Assembly (NCBI GenBank): GCA_947168065.1
Contig: CAMVKH010000010.1
Coordinates: 1-43,740, forward strand
Direction: 5' to 3'
DNA from: an uncultured Bacteroidales bacterium
GTDB taxonomy: Bacteria > Bacteroidota > Bacteroidia > Bacteroidales > UBA932
DNA length: 43,740 nucleotides
Shown piece by piece: positions 1 to 9,237 of the stretch (positions are counted from its first letter, which is position 1; the number at the start of each line of letters is the position of its first letter). The notes beneath the pieces were generated by a model. It saw nothing but the letters and a program-made list of their open reading frames with translations. It was not told the DNA's origin and made no database searches. The position numbers and the translations under genes were made by a program.

Positions 1-45
1 TTCCTATTCTTTCAATGAACTTCCCGTTCTTTCCGAAACGGGCTG

Positions 46-76
46 CAAAGGTAAACATCTTTTTTAATTGCGCAAA
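46..76 (-). promoter_or_regulatory. Bacteroidota-type promoter for a gene left of the window
   Basis: Read on the minus strand, TTTG (73-76) is followed by a 19-nt spacer and TACCTTTG (46-53), an exact fit to the TTTG-N19-TAnnTTTG pattern. Transcription would run leftward out of the window. No ATG occurs on the minus strand in bases 1-45, so the gene itself lies outside. Confidence 0.6.
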
Positions 77-94
77 ATTATTTTGCAAAAAATC

Positions 95-127
95 AAAAAA
101 AATCGTCCCGGCCGGAACCGGGACGAT
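95..127 (-). terminator. Rho-independent terminator of the alpha-2-macroglobulin gene
   Basis: On the minus strand, ATCGTCCCGG and its complement form a GC-rich stem around a short loop, followed by a run of eight T. It lies about 20 nt past the stop codon of the alpha-2-macroglobulin gene. Confidence 0.85.
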
Positions 128-147
128 CAAAAGTGGGTCCAATCAGC

Positions 148-3100
148 CTATCGGACCTTGCACCATCCACCCGGAACGGCGGCGCCGACAGTGTTGTCGT
201 ACATCGCCTCGCAGATGACGGCCGGACGATAGAAGGTTCCCTTGTAGGCCGCCGTGATGCGCGTCTTGATATAAGAGGTGCTGTTGCGGCCCTGATAGAG
301 ATAGGAGTACACGCGGTCGTCGCGGAAGTCCTGATAGAAGCCTTCGATGCGGTCGGCGTGGATTTCCCAGCCCGAAGGGAAGATCTGCGTCAGGGCGAGG
401 TTCGTGTAGTCGGTCGTGGCGCTCGTGTTGGTGATATAGGTCGTGACGATGAAGTCCGTGCCCTGCTCGATGTCGGACGGGTCGATCGGCGTACCGTCAG
501 GCAGCGTGTAGGTCACCACGAGTTTCAGGCCGTCGGCACGTTCCAGTTCCTGTCCCTTCTCGGGGATACCCGTGGAGCTGACCACAAGATAGACCGGAGC
601 CTTGGAGGAATTGACGATCTCCAGATTGAGCGACGTGCCGCTTCCTGCGTCGAGCGAGCCCTGTGCGATGGCCTTGGCCGTCTTGAGGGTCGAACTGCTG
701 CCAGGCGTCTTGACGCTGACATTGATGCCGTCGACGGCATTGTTCTTCATATAGTCGGATACGGCGCGCAGCGCCCACGAGGTGCTCTGGGTGCTCATAT
801 AGTGGTTGCGGTCGTTGAGCCAGCCGGAGAGGCGCTCCACACACTTAAAGGCAGCGGTCTTGTCGCCCACGGCGGTGTAGATCATCGAGGCGATGGACTG
901 CAGACGCTCCGAGCTTTCGAAGGTAGCCGAGAAGCGGTTGAATGACTGCGGATCGGCCTTGAGGCCCTGCAGGACGTTGCGGGCTACGTCTTTCTTTCCG
1001 TCAAGGGCATAGGCACCCGCCAGCAGCAGGCCGCTCGACTTGGGCAGTTTGGCCAGGTCTTCCCGCAGACGGTTCATGTCGCCGCGGTCGGGGCTGCCCG
1101 CCAGGGCGAGGACATAGAGCGCGTATGCGCGGGAGTCGGCGTCATAGCTCTTGCCCGAAGCCACGGTGCGCAGGAACGACAGATTGGACTTGCGCAGGGT
1201 GGCAGGCACGGCGTAGCCGGCTTTCTGCGCTTCGATCATGAAGTGGGTGGCGTAGATCGTGGCCCAGACATGGGCGCCGGCGTAAGCCGACATGCCCGGC
1301 CAGTAGGTCATACCGCCCGAAGGGATGGCGAACGAGCTCAGGCGCGTGATAGTGGCCTTCACATTCTTGCCCACATCTTCGAGACCCTTGTTGTCGAGAT
1401 CGACCAGGTCACCCAGATAGAGCTGCGGGAAGGCGGAAGAGACCGTCTGCTCGAGGCAGCCGTGCGGGTAACGGATCAGGTAGCCCAGACGGTAATCCAG
1501 GTCGATCGGCGGAATGGTCGAGGCTTCGACCACCACTTCGTTGGTGCCGGGACGGCCCACCAGGGCGAATTCGGTCCGGAGGGTCTTGCCGCCCTCGACC
1601 AGGTGCATCGTCGAATTGGTCGCGCGCGCATTCGGGTCGCGGACGTCGATCTCCAGGTTTTCGGTCGAACTGTCACCGGAACTGCGGGCCGTGGTCTTGA
1701 TCTTGCCGATACCGGTTTCGCCGGAAGCCTTCAAGGTGAAGTAAACCAGCTCCTCGCCGGCCTTGGGCACCTGGACCGTCGCCGTGCTGTTGCCGGAGAC
1801 CTGCAGCGTACCTTCAGCCTGGACATCTACCGTAACGGTACCCACGCCGTCCTTGTTGGCGAAGACCGTCACGGGAAGCTGCACTTCCTCGTCGGTTCCC
1901 ATCACACGCGGCAGCGTGGCCTTGACCATCACAGGCTTGGTAACCATCACGCTCTTGTCCGTGGAGCCCATGGCCTTGCCGTCGGTGGCGATGACCATCG
2001 CGCGCAGGTTGCCGATGTACTGCGGAATCTTCACCGTATGCTTGTCGGAGCCCTTGGCCTTCACGGTGAAAGGACCGAGGAACAGGGAGACGGGCTTAAA
2101 GCGCTCGGCCCGGGTATTGGGCGTCACCGCGGTCTCGCCCTCGCCGTCACCACCGATGGCGAAGAGCTGCTCCATGCGGGCGCCGTAGGCACCCACGATC
2201 AGGTCGTAGAGGTCCCAGGTGCGGACGCCGAGGGCTTCGGTCGCATAGAACGACTTCCACGGGTCAGGCGTCTTGAAGCGTGTGAGGCTCAGCAGGCCTT
2301 CGTCGACCAGGGCCACCACGTAGCTCATCGGACGGCCATCCTGCTCCTTGACCGTGAAGGAGACTTCCTTCTCGGGCTGGATCTCGCCGGCAATGTCGAT
2401 CACCGGATGCAGGTGGGTAGTCCCTTCTTCCACGAGGATGCGCTGCACGCCGAACATACGGATCGGCGCGTCATTCTCGGTATTGTTGTACGGCTGGACC
2501 AGCGTCACCGTCGCATAGACGTTCGGGGCCATGCCCGCCTCGACGGGGATGGAGATGTCGGTCTTGTCACCCTTGCAGTCGACCCAGAAGGTCTTGAGCA
2601 CGCGCTCACCCTTCTCGATCGAGACCAGGGCGCGGGCGCCGCTTGCCGAAGGGATGGTCAGCTGGGCCGTCTCGCCCACGTTGAACTTGTCCTTGTTGAG
2701 CGTCATCGGGAGGCGGATCGCCGCGTCGGAATTGCCTTCCGCGGGCTGCTCCCAGGAATTGCGGACCATCGTCACGGCGGAGGTTGCGTGGCCGCCGGCC
2801 GGATCGGTGACCCGGAAGAACCAGAAGCCGCTCTCTTCCTTGGTGAAGTCCATCTTGAACTCACCGGCGCCGCCCGTCAGGGTCACGGTGAACTCCTTGA
2901 CCGGCTTGTTGTAGGAATCTCTCGAGTACTCGGCCAGGCCGTCGGAGGAACTCCACCACCAGCTCCAGCCCATCTTGTAGACTTCCACGTTCACCTTGAC
3001 GCTGCGCGGGACGGGATTGCCGCGATAATCCACCGCTGCCAACTTGAAGGTATGGCTGCGGTTCTTGTCGAGATAGTCGTCGCCCCACTCATCCTCCTGC

Positions 3101-5481
3101 TCCGGCACGTTCAAGCCGATGTAGGTATCGTACGGCGAGAGGGTCGTGGTGTAGCGGTCGATGCTGAAGTCGCCGCTCTTCTCGAACACGCGCGTGGTGA
3201 AGAGCGCCGTCAGCATGCCCGGCACGTCGTTGTCCTTCGCTTTGAGCGCGGTATTGAAAGAGACCTTGCCCAGGGCGTCGGTCTTGCCCTTGAACAGATC
3301 CATGTGCTGGTTCGCGAAGCTGCGGGAAGCATCTTCAAACACATAGCCCTTGTAATTGTCGAACGAAGTCCTGCCGCGCGAGAAGTCCACTTCCACGCGG
3401 GTTTCCAGGTCTTTGGCGGGATTGCCTACCAGCCAGCGGGCCGAGACGTCGGCGCGGATGTTGCCGGCCGGGATGGCAGGTTTGTCGTTGAGCTGCAGGT
3501 CGATGACGATGTTGTTGGGCTTGACCGTCTCGATCTTGACGGTCTTGTACCAGGTCTGTCCACCAGCCGTCACCGCGACCTCCCAGTTGCCGGTCGGGGC
3601 GTCGGGCGAGGTGGTGAAGGTGAAGCTGTACATACCGTCGTGGCCCGTGTTGCTGACCAGCGTACTGATGGTCTGGCCCTGCGGGTTGCTGAGCACGGCC
3701 GTCACAGGGTGTCCGGAGGGCAGCACGCCGTCGTCGAGCATCGAGACGAAGGTGATATGGATGTCATCGCCGGGACGCCACACGCCACGTTCACCGAAGA
3801 TGAAGCCCTTCTGGCCCTTGCGGGAAGCGTTGCCGTCCACCTCGAAGCTGCTCATCGACACGGCGCTGCCGTAATTGAGCGAGACGTAAGACTTGTCGGA
3901 GCCCTTGCTGATGACAGCGGTGCGGGCCTGGTCGTTGTCCACGGTGCAGGAGAAGCGGCCGCCCGAAGAGGTGGTGCCTTCCCCTACCACCTGGTTCACA
4001 GAGTTGTAGAGCGTAACCTTCGCGCCGGTGACCGGCTGCGCCGAGAGGATGTCGGTCACGAAGACCGTATATTCACCCTTGTCGGAACCCTTGGCGATGA
4101 CCGAGAGGTCGGACACCAGGATGTTGCGAACGCGGCTGCCGTAGTCGTCGTAGCTGCCGAAGTAGTAATCGCTCTCATAGTGGTCTTCCCCGAATTCGGC
4201 CAGCGGTTCGACGCCCCGGATCTCGAGGCGGTAGATGGCGCCGCGCTGCACCTTCACCAGGTCGGCCACGTTCAGGCCGTAGGTATTGAGGTTGCGGAGC
4301 TTGGCCGAGTTGGCCTCACCGAGCGTGAGGGTCGTGTCGAGTACCACGCGGGCCACGTTCTCCGTATAGCAATAGGTATCGCCCAGGCGGTTGTCCTGAA
4401 GGAACTGCAGCACGTTGTTCTCATAGATCCGTTTCACGCGTACGCGCAGCTTCGCATAGTTGATGGCCTGGAAGGTCAGGTTCATGTCGCCCGAGGACGG
4501 GAGGACCGAGCCGCGGGAGAGGAACTTGACCATCGGCTCGCCGGAAGGGATGGCGAACCAGATGTCGGCGTCTTCCGCCAGCTTCTGGCCCTTCTTGCTG
4601 CTGATGCCCTTGCTTACGGAAACGAACTGCTTCTCCTCGGCCTTGACGGTCGGGACGATCTTGAGCACGTTCTCATTGACGATGAAGGACAGCTTGCCGC
4701 CGCCCGGCACCGAGACCAGGCTCCGGAAATCCTGCTTCGGATCGAGGGCCGACGAGAAGGCGATCTCGAAGCCGTAGGGATCCGACTTGACCTCGCTTTC
4801 GATGACCTCGAACTGGCCCTTGGCCGGGATGTTGTAGCGGCGCGAACCTTCGGCGGCATATTTCGGCCAGTTGTGCACCACTTCCAGGATGTGTTTCTTC
4901 TCGGTAGCGGCAATGTTGCCGACCGTGACCGTGTGGGTGCGGCCGTCGTCGGAGTGGACCCAGGCGACCTGGGCGTCACCGCCCTTGACGGAGAAGCCGC
5001 TCTCCAGGTATTTGCCGTCGAGCACTTCGGGCGAGGTGATCTCCACGTCAACGTGATAACGGTCGTCCATGCCTTCATAGCCGGTGAGCTTGCTGTAGTC
5101 GAACAGCAGGACCGGGGCGAGCGTCTTTACCTCGAAGGTCTGTTTGCCGCTCGAAGATCCGGCGATCGAACCGAAGTCGGCCGTCACCTTGTAGGTGGTG
5201 TTGTAGTCCAGCGGCTCTTTCGGGACGATGCACAGGGTCTGCTGATCCACGATCTGTACGTCGAAATCAACTTTCGGAGTAATGGATACGGCCTTCTTGG
5301 CCGCTGCAACCGTCTGCTCGCCATCCTTGAGGGTGAAGGCGTCGAACAGGCGTACGGTCACGGGATCGTCGACCCGGATCTCACGGGAGATTTCGGCGAC
5401 ACTCTCGCCCGCGCCACCGCCGCACGAAAAGAGCAGGGCCAATGGCAGGACGAGACTCAAAGCAAAGAGAATCTTTTTCAT
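148..5481 (-). CDS. Bacterial alpha-2-macroglobulin family lipoprotein
   Basis: A 1777-residue periplasmic lipoprotein. The signal peptide ends in a lipobox at LLFSC (Cys20). MG-type beta-sandwich domains fill the first two thirds, an A2M-type segment lies near residues 1090-1200, and a helical thioester domain follows. The thioester motif CLEQ is intact (Cys1342 to Gln1345), and a typical MTYWPG motif comes after it. The C-terminal part fits the bacterial MG10 domain. Known members are thought to trap proteases that breach the outer membrane by covalent capture through the thioester. It is divergent from pbpC, the same partnership as E. coli yfhM/pbpC, which suggests linked defence and wall repair. 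The start is set by the signal peptide, with a TATATTTG box about 40 nt upstream. The length is usual for the family. Confidence 0.93.
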   Translation of the reverse strand: MKKILFALSLVLPLALLFSCGGGAGESVAEISREIRVDDPVTVRLFDAFTLKDGEQTVAAAKKAVSITPKVDFDVQIVDQQTLCIVPKEPLDYNTTYKVTADFGSIAGSSSGKQTFEVKTLAPVLLFDYSKLTGYEGMDDRYHVDVEITSPEVLDGKYLESGFSVKGGDAQVAWVHSDDGRTHTVTVGNIAATEKKHILEVVHNWPKYAAEGSRRYNIPAKGQFEVIESEVKSDPYGFEIAFSSALDPKQDFRSLVSVPGGGKLSFIVNENVLKIVPTVKAEEKQFVSVSKGISSKKGQKLAEDADIWFAIPSGEPMVKFLSRGSVLPSSGDMNLTFQAINYAKLRVRVKRIYENNVLQFLQDNRLGDTYCYTENVARVVLDTTLTLGEANSAKLRNLNTYGLNVADLVKVQRGAIYRLEIRGVEPLAEFGEDHYESDYYFGSYDDYGSRVRNILVSDLSVIAKGSDKGEYTVFVTDILSAQPVTGAKVTLYNSVNQVVGEGTTSSGGRFSCTVDNDQARTAVISKGSDKSYVSLNYGSAVSMSSFEVDGNASRKGQKGFIFGERGVWRPGDDIHITFVSMLDDGVLPSGHPVTAVLSNPQGQTISTLVSNTGHDGMYSFTFTTSPDAPTGNWEVAVTAGGQTWYKTVKIETVKPNNIVIDLQLNDKPAIPAGNIRADVSARWLVGNPAKDLETRVEVDFSRGRTSFDNYKGYVFEDASRSFANQHMDLFKGKTDALGKVSFNTALKAKDNDVPGMLTALFTTRVFEKSGDFSIDRYTTTLSPYDTYIGLNVPEQEDEWGDDYLDKNRSHTFKLAAVDYRGNPVPRSVKVNVEVYKMGWSWWWSSSDGLAEYSRDSYNKPVKEFTVTLTGGAGEFKMDFTKEESGFWFFRVTDPAGGHATSAVTMVRNSWEQPAEGNSDAAIRLPMTLNKDKFNVGETAQLTIPSASGARALVSIEKGERVLKTFWVDCKGDKTDISIPVEAGMAPNVYATVTLVQPYNNTENDAPIRMFGVQRILVEEGTTHLHPVIDIAGEIQPEKEVSFTVKEQDGRPMSYVVALVDEGLLSLTRFKTPDPWKSFYATEALGVRTWDLYDLIVGAYGARMEQLFAIGGDGEGETAVTPNTRAERFKPVSLFLGPFTVKAKGSDKHTVKIPQYIGNLRAMVIATDGKAMGSTDKSVMVTKPVMVKATLPRVMGTDEEVQLPVTVFANKDGVGTVTVDVQAEGTLQVSGNSTATVQVPKAGEELVYFTLKASGETGIGKIKTTARSSGDSSTENLEIDVRDPNARATNSTMHLVEGGKTLRTEFALVGRPGTNEVVVEASTIPPIDLDYRLGYLIRYPHGCLEQTVSSAFPQLYLGDLVDLDNKGLEDVGKNVKATITRLSSFAIPSGGMTYWPGMSAYAGAHVWATIYATHFMIEAQKAGYAVPATLRKSNLSFLRTVASGKSYDADSRAYALYVLALAGSPDRGDMNRLREDLAKLPKSSGLLLAGAYALDGKKDVARNVLQGLKADPQSFNRFSATFESSERLQSIASMIYTAVGDKTAAFKCVERLSGWLNDRNHYMSTQSTSWALRAVSDYMKNNAVDGINVSVKTPGSSSTLKTAKAIAQGSLDAGSGTSLNLEIVNSSKAPVYLVVSSTGIPEKGQELERADGLKLVVTYTLPDGTPIDPSDIEQGTDFIVTTYITNTSATTDYTNLALTQIFPSGWEIHADRIEGFYQDFRDDRVYSYLYQGRNSTSYIKTRITAAYKGTFYRPAVICEAMYDNTVGAAVPGGWCKVR

Positions 5482-5500
5482 ATCACTGGGGATTTTTGCC

Positions 5501-5508
5501 TATTTTTG
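5501..5508 (+). promoter_or_regulatory. Promoter -7 box for pbpC
   Basis: TATTTTTG matches TAnnTTTG and lies 29 nt before the GTG start of pbpC. It sits within about 20 nt of the opposed box for the alpha-2-macroglobulin gene, so the two polymerases would compete for the same DNA. Confidence 0.5.
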
Positions 5509-5519
5509 CTATACTATTG

Positions 5520-5527
5520 CAAATATA
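5520..5527 (-). promoter_or_regulatory. Promoter -7 box for the alpha-2-macroglobulin gene
   Basis: On the minus strand this reads TATATTTG (TAnnTTTG), about 38 nt upstream of the start at 5481. It overlaps the expected initiation region of the divergent pbpC promoter. Confidence 0.5.
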
Positions 5528-5537
5528 GGAAAATCGG

Positions 5538-7814
5538 GTGGGAAATAAAAAGAATCTTTTGCTCCTGACCGGCCTGGTTGCCCTGCTAGTGCTCATCGCC
5601 TGGGCGCTGCGGCCCGGCAGGCTGTTCGACGACCCGGTCTGCGCCGTGCTCGAGAGCAGCGACGGCCGCTTGCTCGGCGCCCGTATCGCTGCAGATGGCC
5701 AGTGGCGCTTCCCGCCCGCCGATTCCGTTCCGGACAAATTTGCCCGCGCCATCGTCTGTTTTGAAGACAAGCGTTTCTGGCACCATCCCGGCATCGATCC
5801 GCTGGCCGTGGCCCGCGCCTTGCGCCTGAACGTCAGCAAGGGCGAGGTCCGCAGCGGCGCGAGCACCCTCACCATGCAGACCATCCGCCTGAGCCGGAAG
5901 AACAAGCCCCGCACCCTCGGTGAGAAAGCGCTGGAAGCCGTGCTCGCGCTGCGGCTCGAAGCCTATCTGAGCAAAGAGGAGATTCTGGCCCTCTATACCG
6001 CCAACGCGCCCTTCGGCGGCAACGTCGTGGGCCTGGAAGCCGCCGCCTGGCGCTACTACGGCCGGCCGGCCGAAGACCTTTCCTGGGCCGGCGCCGCCAT
6101 GCTGGCCGTCCTGCCCAACTCCCCCGCCCTGATCCATCCCGGCAGCCGGCGGGAAGCGCTTCTGGACAAGCGCAACTTCCTGCTCGACAAGCTCTGCAAG
6201 GAAGGCGTAATCGATTCGCTCGAATGTGAACTGGCCAAAGACGAGCCCCTGCCCGAGAAGCCCTGGCCGCTGCCCGAGATCGCCTACCATTACCTGGAGA
6301 CCCTTCGCAAACAGCAAGGCGACCAGCGCTACGGAAGTTCGCTCGACTACGCGCTGCAGCAACGCGCCGAGGCGGTCGTGGCCCGGCACGCCGAGGTCTT
6401 CGCCACAAATCAGGTTTTCAACGCGGCCGCCCTTATCCTCGACGTCCGCACCGGCGCGCCCCTGGCCTATGTCGGCAATGTGGGACACGACAGCCGCGCC
6501 CACGGTGACAACGTCGATGTGGTGCAGGCGCCGCGCAGCAGCGGCAGCACGCTCAAGCCCCTGCTCTACGGAGCGATGCTCGACGAGGGGCAGATCCTGC
6601 CCGAGATGCTCGTCTCAGACATCCCGTTCCACTACAAAGACTTCACGCCCAGCAACTTCAACCACACCTTCGACGGAGCGGTGCCAGCGCGCGACGTCAT
6701 CCGACGTTCCCTCAACGTCCCTTCGGTCCGTATGCTGCACGAATACGGCGTCGAAAAATTCATCGACCTCCTGCAGCACCTGGGATTCACTACCATCACC
6801 CGCGGCGCCGACACATACGGCCTCTCGCTCATCCTCGGCGGTGCCGAAATCAAGCTGACCGACCTGGCCGGCGCCTATGCCCTCCTGGCGCGTGAGCTTC
6901 GGGAAGGCACAGGCCCGCGGCGGAAAGCCCCGCCCATCTCGCGTGGCGCCACGTGGTGCACCTTCGATGCCTTGACAGAAGTGAACCGGCCGGAGGAAGA
7001 GGGCGACTGGCATACCTTCAATTCCACACGGAAGATCGCCTGGAAGACCGGTACGAGCTACGGCAACCGCGACGCCTGGAGCGTAGGCGTCACGCCCGAC
7101 TATATCGTGGCCGTCTGGGTAGGCAACTGCAACGGCGAAGGCCGCCCGCTGCTGACCGGCGTAGGCTATGCCGCACCGGTGATGTTCGACCTCTTCAACC
7201 TCCTGCCGCCGACCGGCTGGTTCGAGATGCCCTCCGAAGAACTCGAAGAAGTGGAGTGCTGCCGCCTCAGCGGCCATCCGGCCACCGACCTGTGTGACGC
7301 CGACGGCACGATTACCGTCTGGGCCCCGCGTGCACCGCAGCGCCCCGACCCGTGCCCCTACCACCGCCTGGTCCACCTCAACCCCGATGAAACCTGGCAG
7401 GTCGACAGCGACTGCTGGCCCGTAGCCGAAATCCGTCACGTCTCCCGCTTCGTCCTGCCACCGGCGCAGGAATGGTACTATATGAAGTCGCACAGCGACT
7501 ACCGGCCGCTTCCGCCCTTCCATCCCAACTTCGCCGGCTTCCGTTCCTCCGGCGCCGTGGAAATCATCTATCCACAGGAAGGCATGGAAATCGCCGCCCC
7601 GGTCGCACTCGACGCCCGCAGCCAGGGCATCATCTTCTCGGCCGCCCACAGCGACCCCCAGGCCACCCTCTACTGGCACATCGACGGCGACTACCTCGGC
7701 CAGACCACCCACGGCGAACACAAAATCAAGGTCATCCCCGAAAAAGGCCCCCACACCCTCACCGTCATCGACGCCAACGGCCACTCCGCCTCCGTCCGAT
7801 TCACTGCTTTGTAA
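5538..7814 (+). CDS. pbpC: Penicillin-binding protein 1C (peptidoglycan glycosyltransferase/transpeptidase)
   Basis: A 758-residue bifunctional class A penicillin-binding protein. A single N-terminal membrane anchor spans about residues 6-24. The GT51 glycosyltransferase domain has its catalytic Glu76 in FEDKRFW. The transpeptidase domain has all three motifs: SxxK (Ser337-Lys340), SLN (391-393) and KTG (503-505). The C-terminal segment from about residue 650 fits the PBP1C-specific BiPBP_C beta domain. The start is GTG at 5538, directly followed by the positively charged stretch and anchor. It is divergent from the alpha-2-macroglobulin gene and 19 nt ahead of the AraC-type regulator, which may be cotranscribed. 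All catalytic residues are present. Confidence 0.95.
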   Translation: MGNKKNLLLLTGLVALLVLIAWALRPGRLFDDPVCAVLESSDGRLLGARIAADGQWRFPPADSVPDKFARAIVCFEDKRFWHHPGIDPLAVARALRLNVSKGEVRSGASTLTMQTIRLSRKNKPRTLGEKALEAVLALRLEAYLSKEEILALYTANAPFGGNVVGLEAAAWRYYGRPAEDLSWAGAAMLAVLPNSPALIHPGSRREALLDKRNFLLDKLCKEGVIDSLECELAKDEPLPEKPWPLPEIAYHYLETLRKQQGDQRYGSSLDYALQQRAEAVVARHAEVFATNQVFNAAALILDVRTGAPLAYVGNVGHDSRAHGDNVDVVQAPRSSGSTLKPLLYGAMLDEGQILPEMLVSDIPFHYKDFTPSNFNHTFDGAVPARDVIRRSLNVPSVRMLHEYGVEKFIDLLQHLGFTTITRGADTYGLSLILGGAEIKLTDLAGAYALLARELREGTGPRRKAPPISRGATWCTFDALTEVNRPEEEGDWHTFNSTRKIAWKTGTSYGNRDAWSVGVTPDYIVAVWVGNCNGEGRPLLTGVGYAAPVMFDLFNLLPPTGWFEMPSEELEEVECCRLSGHPATDLCDADGTITVWAPRAPQRPDPCPYHRLVHLNPDETWQVDSDCWPVAEIRHVSRFVLPPAQEWYYMKSHSDYRPLPPFHPNFAGFRSSGAVEIIYPQEGMEIAAPVALDARSQGIIFSAAHSDPQATLYWHIDGDYLGQTTHGEHKIKVIPEKGPHTLTVIDANGHSASVRFTAL

Positions 7815-7833
7815 CACAAAAATACCAAACATC

Positions 7834-8934
7834 ATGCAGGAAACCATCTATTTCTACATCTCCCTGATCTCCGCTGTCGTGGCCGCGACAATGGCCGTGC
7901 TCCTTGCAGGCATGAGAATCCGGGACAAGGAAGGGACCCGGAAATACAACCGGGCCCGGTGGTTCCTCTCCGGCGCATTCGCCGCCTACGCCCTGCTCAG
8001 TCTCGCCGAGCTCCTTTTCAGCGATACGGCAGGGCTCAAGGCTGGCGGTTTTTCAGGATGCCTGGTCATCCTTGTCGGCTCGCTCATGGCTACGCTGGTC
8101 ACCATGACAGCCCTCTCCTTCATCCGGCCCGAGATCGTCTACCGCAAGCGCATCATCGTGCAACTGGCCGCCATCCTTGTTGCGGGCGCATGGCTCATCG
8201 CCGTGCGGCTGCAAGCCTCCCAAACGGTTTTCAAGGTTTCTTTTTCCGTGATGCTTGCAGCCTATCTTCTGTTACTGCTTGCCAGCACCCGCCTGTTCGT
8301 GCAGAGCTACCGCCAATTCAAGGAGCGGATGCTCGCATTCTATGAGGAGAGCGATCTCGTGGGCCAGCTCCATTGGATCAACGGAACCTTCTATCTGGCG
8401 CTGGGCATCGGCCTGGCGGCCCTTTTCCTGCTGGCCGGCAACCTGCTGCTCGACAGTATCCTTACCCTGCTCTTTACGGTCAGTTTCCTGTTCATCTACT
8501 GCTTTTTCATCAACTACTGGCCCTACGCGGCCATGGTAGAACGCGCCATAGGGAGGGGTAAGCCCACTCATAAACAACTGGATACAAACAATTTAGACAC
8601 CGCCGAACTCCAAAATAAGATAGCCCTGTGGATCCAGCAGAAGCAGTTCCTGGACAACTCCAGATCTGTCGAGGACATTGCCCGGCAGATGGACTGGGAT
8701 CACGCCCTGCTGAAAAAATATATACAGGAAACCACCGGCGAAGATTTCCGCAGCTGGCGGATCCGCCTCAGGATCCAGGAAGCGGAGCGGATCATGACAG
8801 CCCAGCCCGATCTGCCCGTCTCCCGCATCGCCACCATGGCCGGCTTCAACGACCGCTCCTACTTCTATCGAAGCTTCCAGAGAATCACCGGCCGCTCCGT
8901 CAAGGAATACCTGCAGTCGATTCGAAAAGACTGA
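7834..8934 (+). CDS. Membrane-anchored AraC-family transcriptional regulator
   Basis: 366 residues. The N-terminal half has about seven hydrophobic segments (within residues 5-230), followed by a cytosolic linker and an AraC-type double helix-turn-helix domain over about residues 262-366. Its second helix-turn-helix reads like VSRIATMAGFNDRSYFYRSF, typical of the family. Tethered AraC regulators of this form are common in Bacteroidota and probably sense membrane or envelope signals; the ligand is unknown. The ATG is 19 nt after the pbpC stop, so readthrough from pbpC is possible. Downstream lie a strong hairpin, a 45-residue peptide gene and a fimbrillin-like gene, its most likely targets by position only. 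Confidence 0.88.
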   Translation: MQETIYFYISLISAVVAATMAVLLAGMRIRDKEGTRKYNRARWFLSGAFAAYALLSLAELLFSDTAGLKAGGFSGCLVILVGSLMATLVTMTALSFIRPEIVYRKRIIVQLAAILVAGAWLIAVRLQASQTVFKVSFSVMLAAYLLLLLASTRLFVQSYRQFKERMLAFYEESDLVGQLHWINGTFYLALGIGLAALFLLAGNLLLDSILTLLFTVSFLFIYCFFINYWPYAAMVERAIGRGKPTHKQLDTNNLDTAELQNKIALWIQQKQFLDNSRSVEDIARQMDWDHALLKKYIQETTGEDFRSWRIRLRIQEAERIMTAQPDLPVSRIATMAGFNDRSYFYRSFQRITGRSVKEYLQSIRKD

Positions 8935-8957
8935 AAACGGCTTTTCGCATCCCGTTT

Positions 8958-8997
8958 CTGTGTGGTTTTTTCTGTCCGCACAGAAAAGTCCACACAG
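8958..8997. promoter_or_regulatory. Long imperfect hairpin between the AraC-type gene and the fimbrillin locus
   Basis: Two 18-nt arms (8958-8975 and 8980-8997) are complementary at 16 of 18 positions around a 4-nt loop. No T-run follows on the plus strand, so it is a poor intrinsic terminator. It lies 24 nt after the regulator stop and 30 nt before the -7 box of the next unit. It could be an operator dyad, an mRNA end-stabilising structure or a weak terminator. Confidence 0.6.
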
Positions 8998-9026
8998 CCC
9001 CGCCGCCCGTTACGCGAATAGATTCC

Positions 9027-9034
9027 TATTTTTG
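9027..9034 (+). promoter_or_regulatory. Promoter -7 box for the peptide/fimbrillin unit
   Basis: TATTTTTG matches TAnnTTTG. It is 45 nt before the ATG of the small peptide gene. No clear TTTG is seen at the -33 position, which fits activator dependence. Confidence 0.55.
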
Positions 9035-9079
9035 TAAAGCGTGATTCCGGCGTAAATATCAACCTATAAACAATAGTAT

Positions 9080-9217
9080 ATGGAAAACAAGAAAACGTAC
9101 CTCCCTCCAACCAGTGAGGCGATGGCTTTTACGCCAACCTGCGTGCTGCAAGGCAGCCCTGCCACTACATTAACTACCGGCAACCCTTTTTCCGGAAACC
9201 AGGAAGAAGAGTGGTAA
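9080..9217 (+). CDS. Small peptide of 45 residues, unknown function
   Basis: An open frame beginning MENKKTYLPPTSEAM and ending EEEW. It has no signal peptide or membrane segment. The middle is rich in Thr, Ser, Gly and Pro and the end is acidic with a terminal Trp. Many Bacteroidales carry unnamed short peptides of this general look (basic start, then Gly/Ser-rich, acidic Trp-containing tail) beside fimbrillin-like genes; this is recollection, not a search result. It begins 46 nt after a good -7 box and ends 20 nt before the fimbrillin-like ATG, so the two are probably cotranscribed. It could instead be a leader peptide. Confidence 0.5.
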   Translation: MENKKTYLPPTSEAMAFTPTCVLQGSPATTLTTGNPFSGNQEEEW

Positions 9218-9237
9218 ACTTTAAAATCATCCAAACC

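Noticed and set aside
1243..5568. 1441-codon open frame antisense to the alpha-2-macroglobulin gene
   Set aside because: A shadow of GC-rich codons on the other strand: composition is dominated by Arg, His, Gly, Val and Asp with no domain or signal, while the opposite frame has clear motifs.
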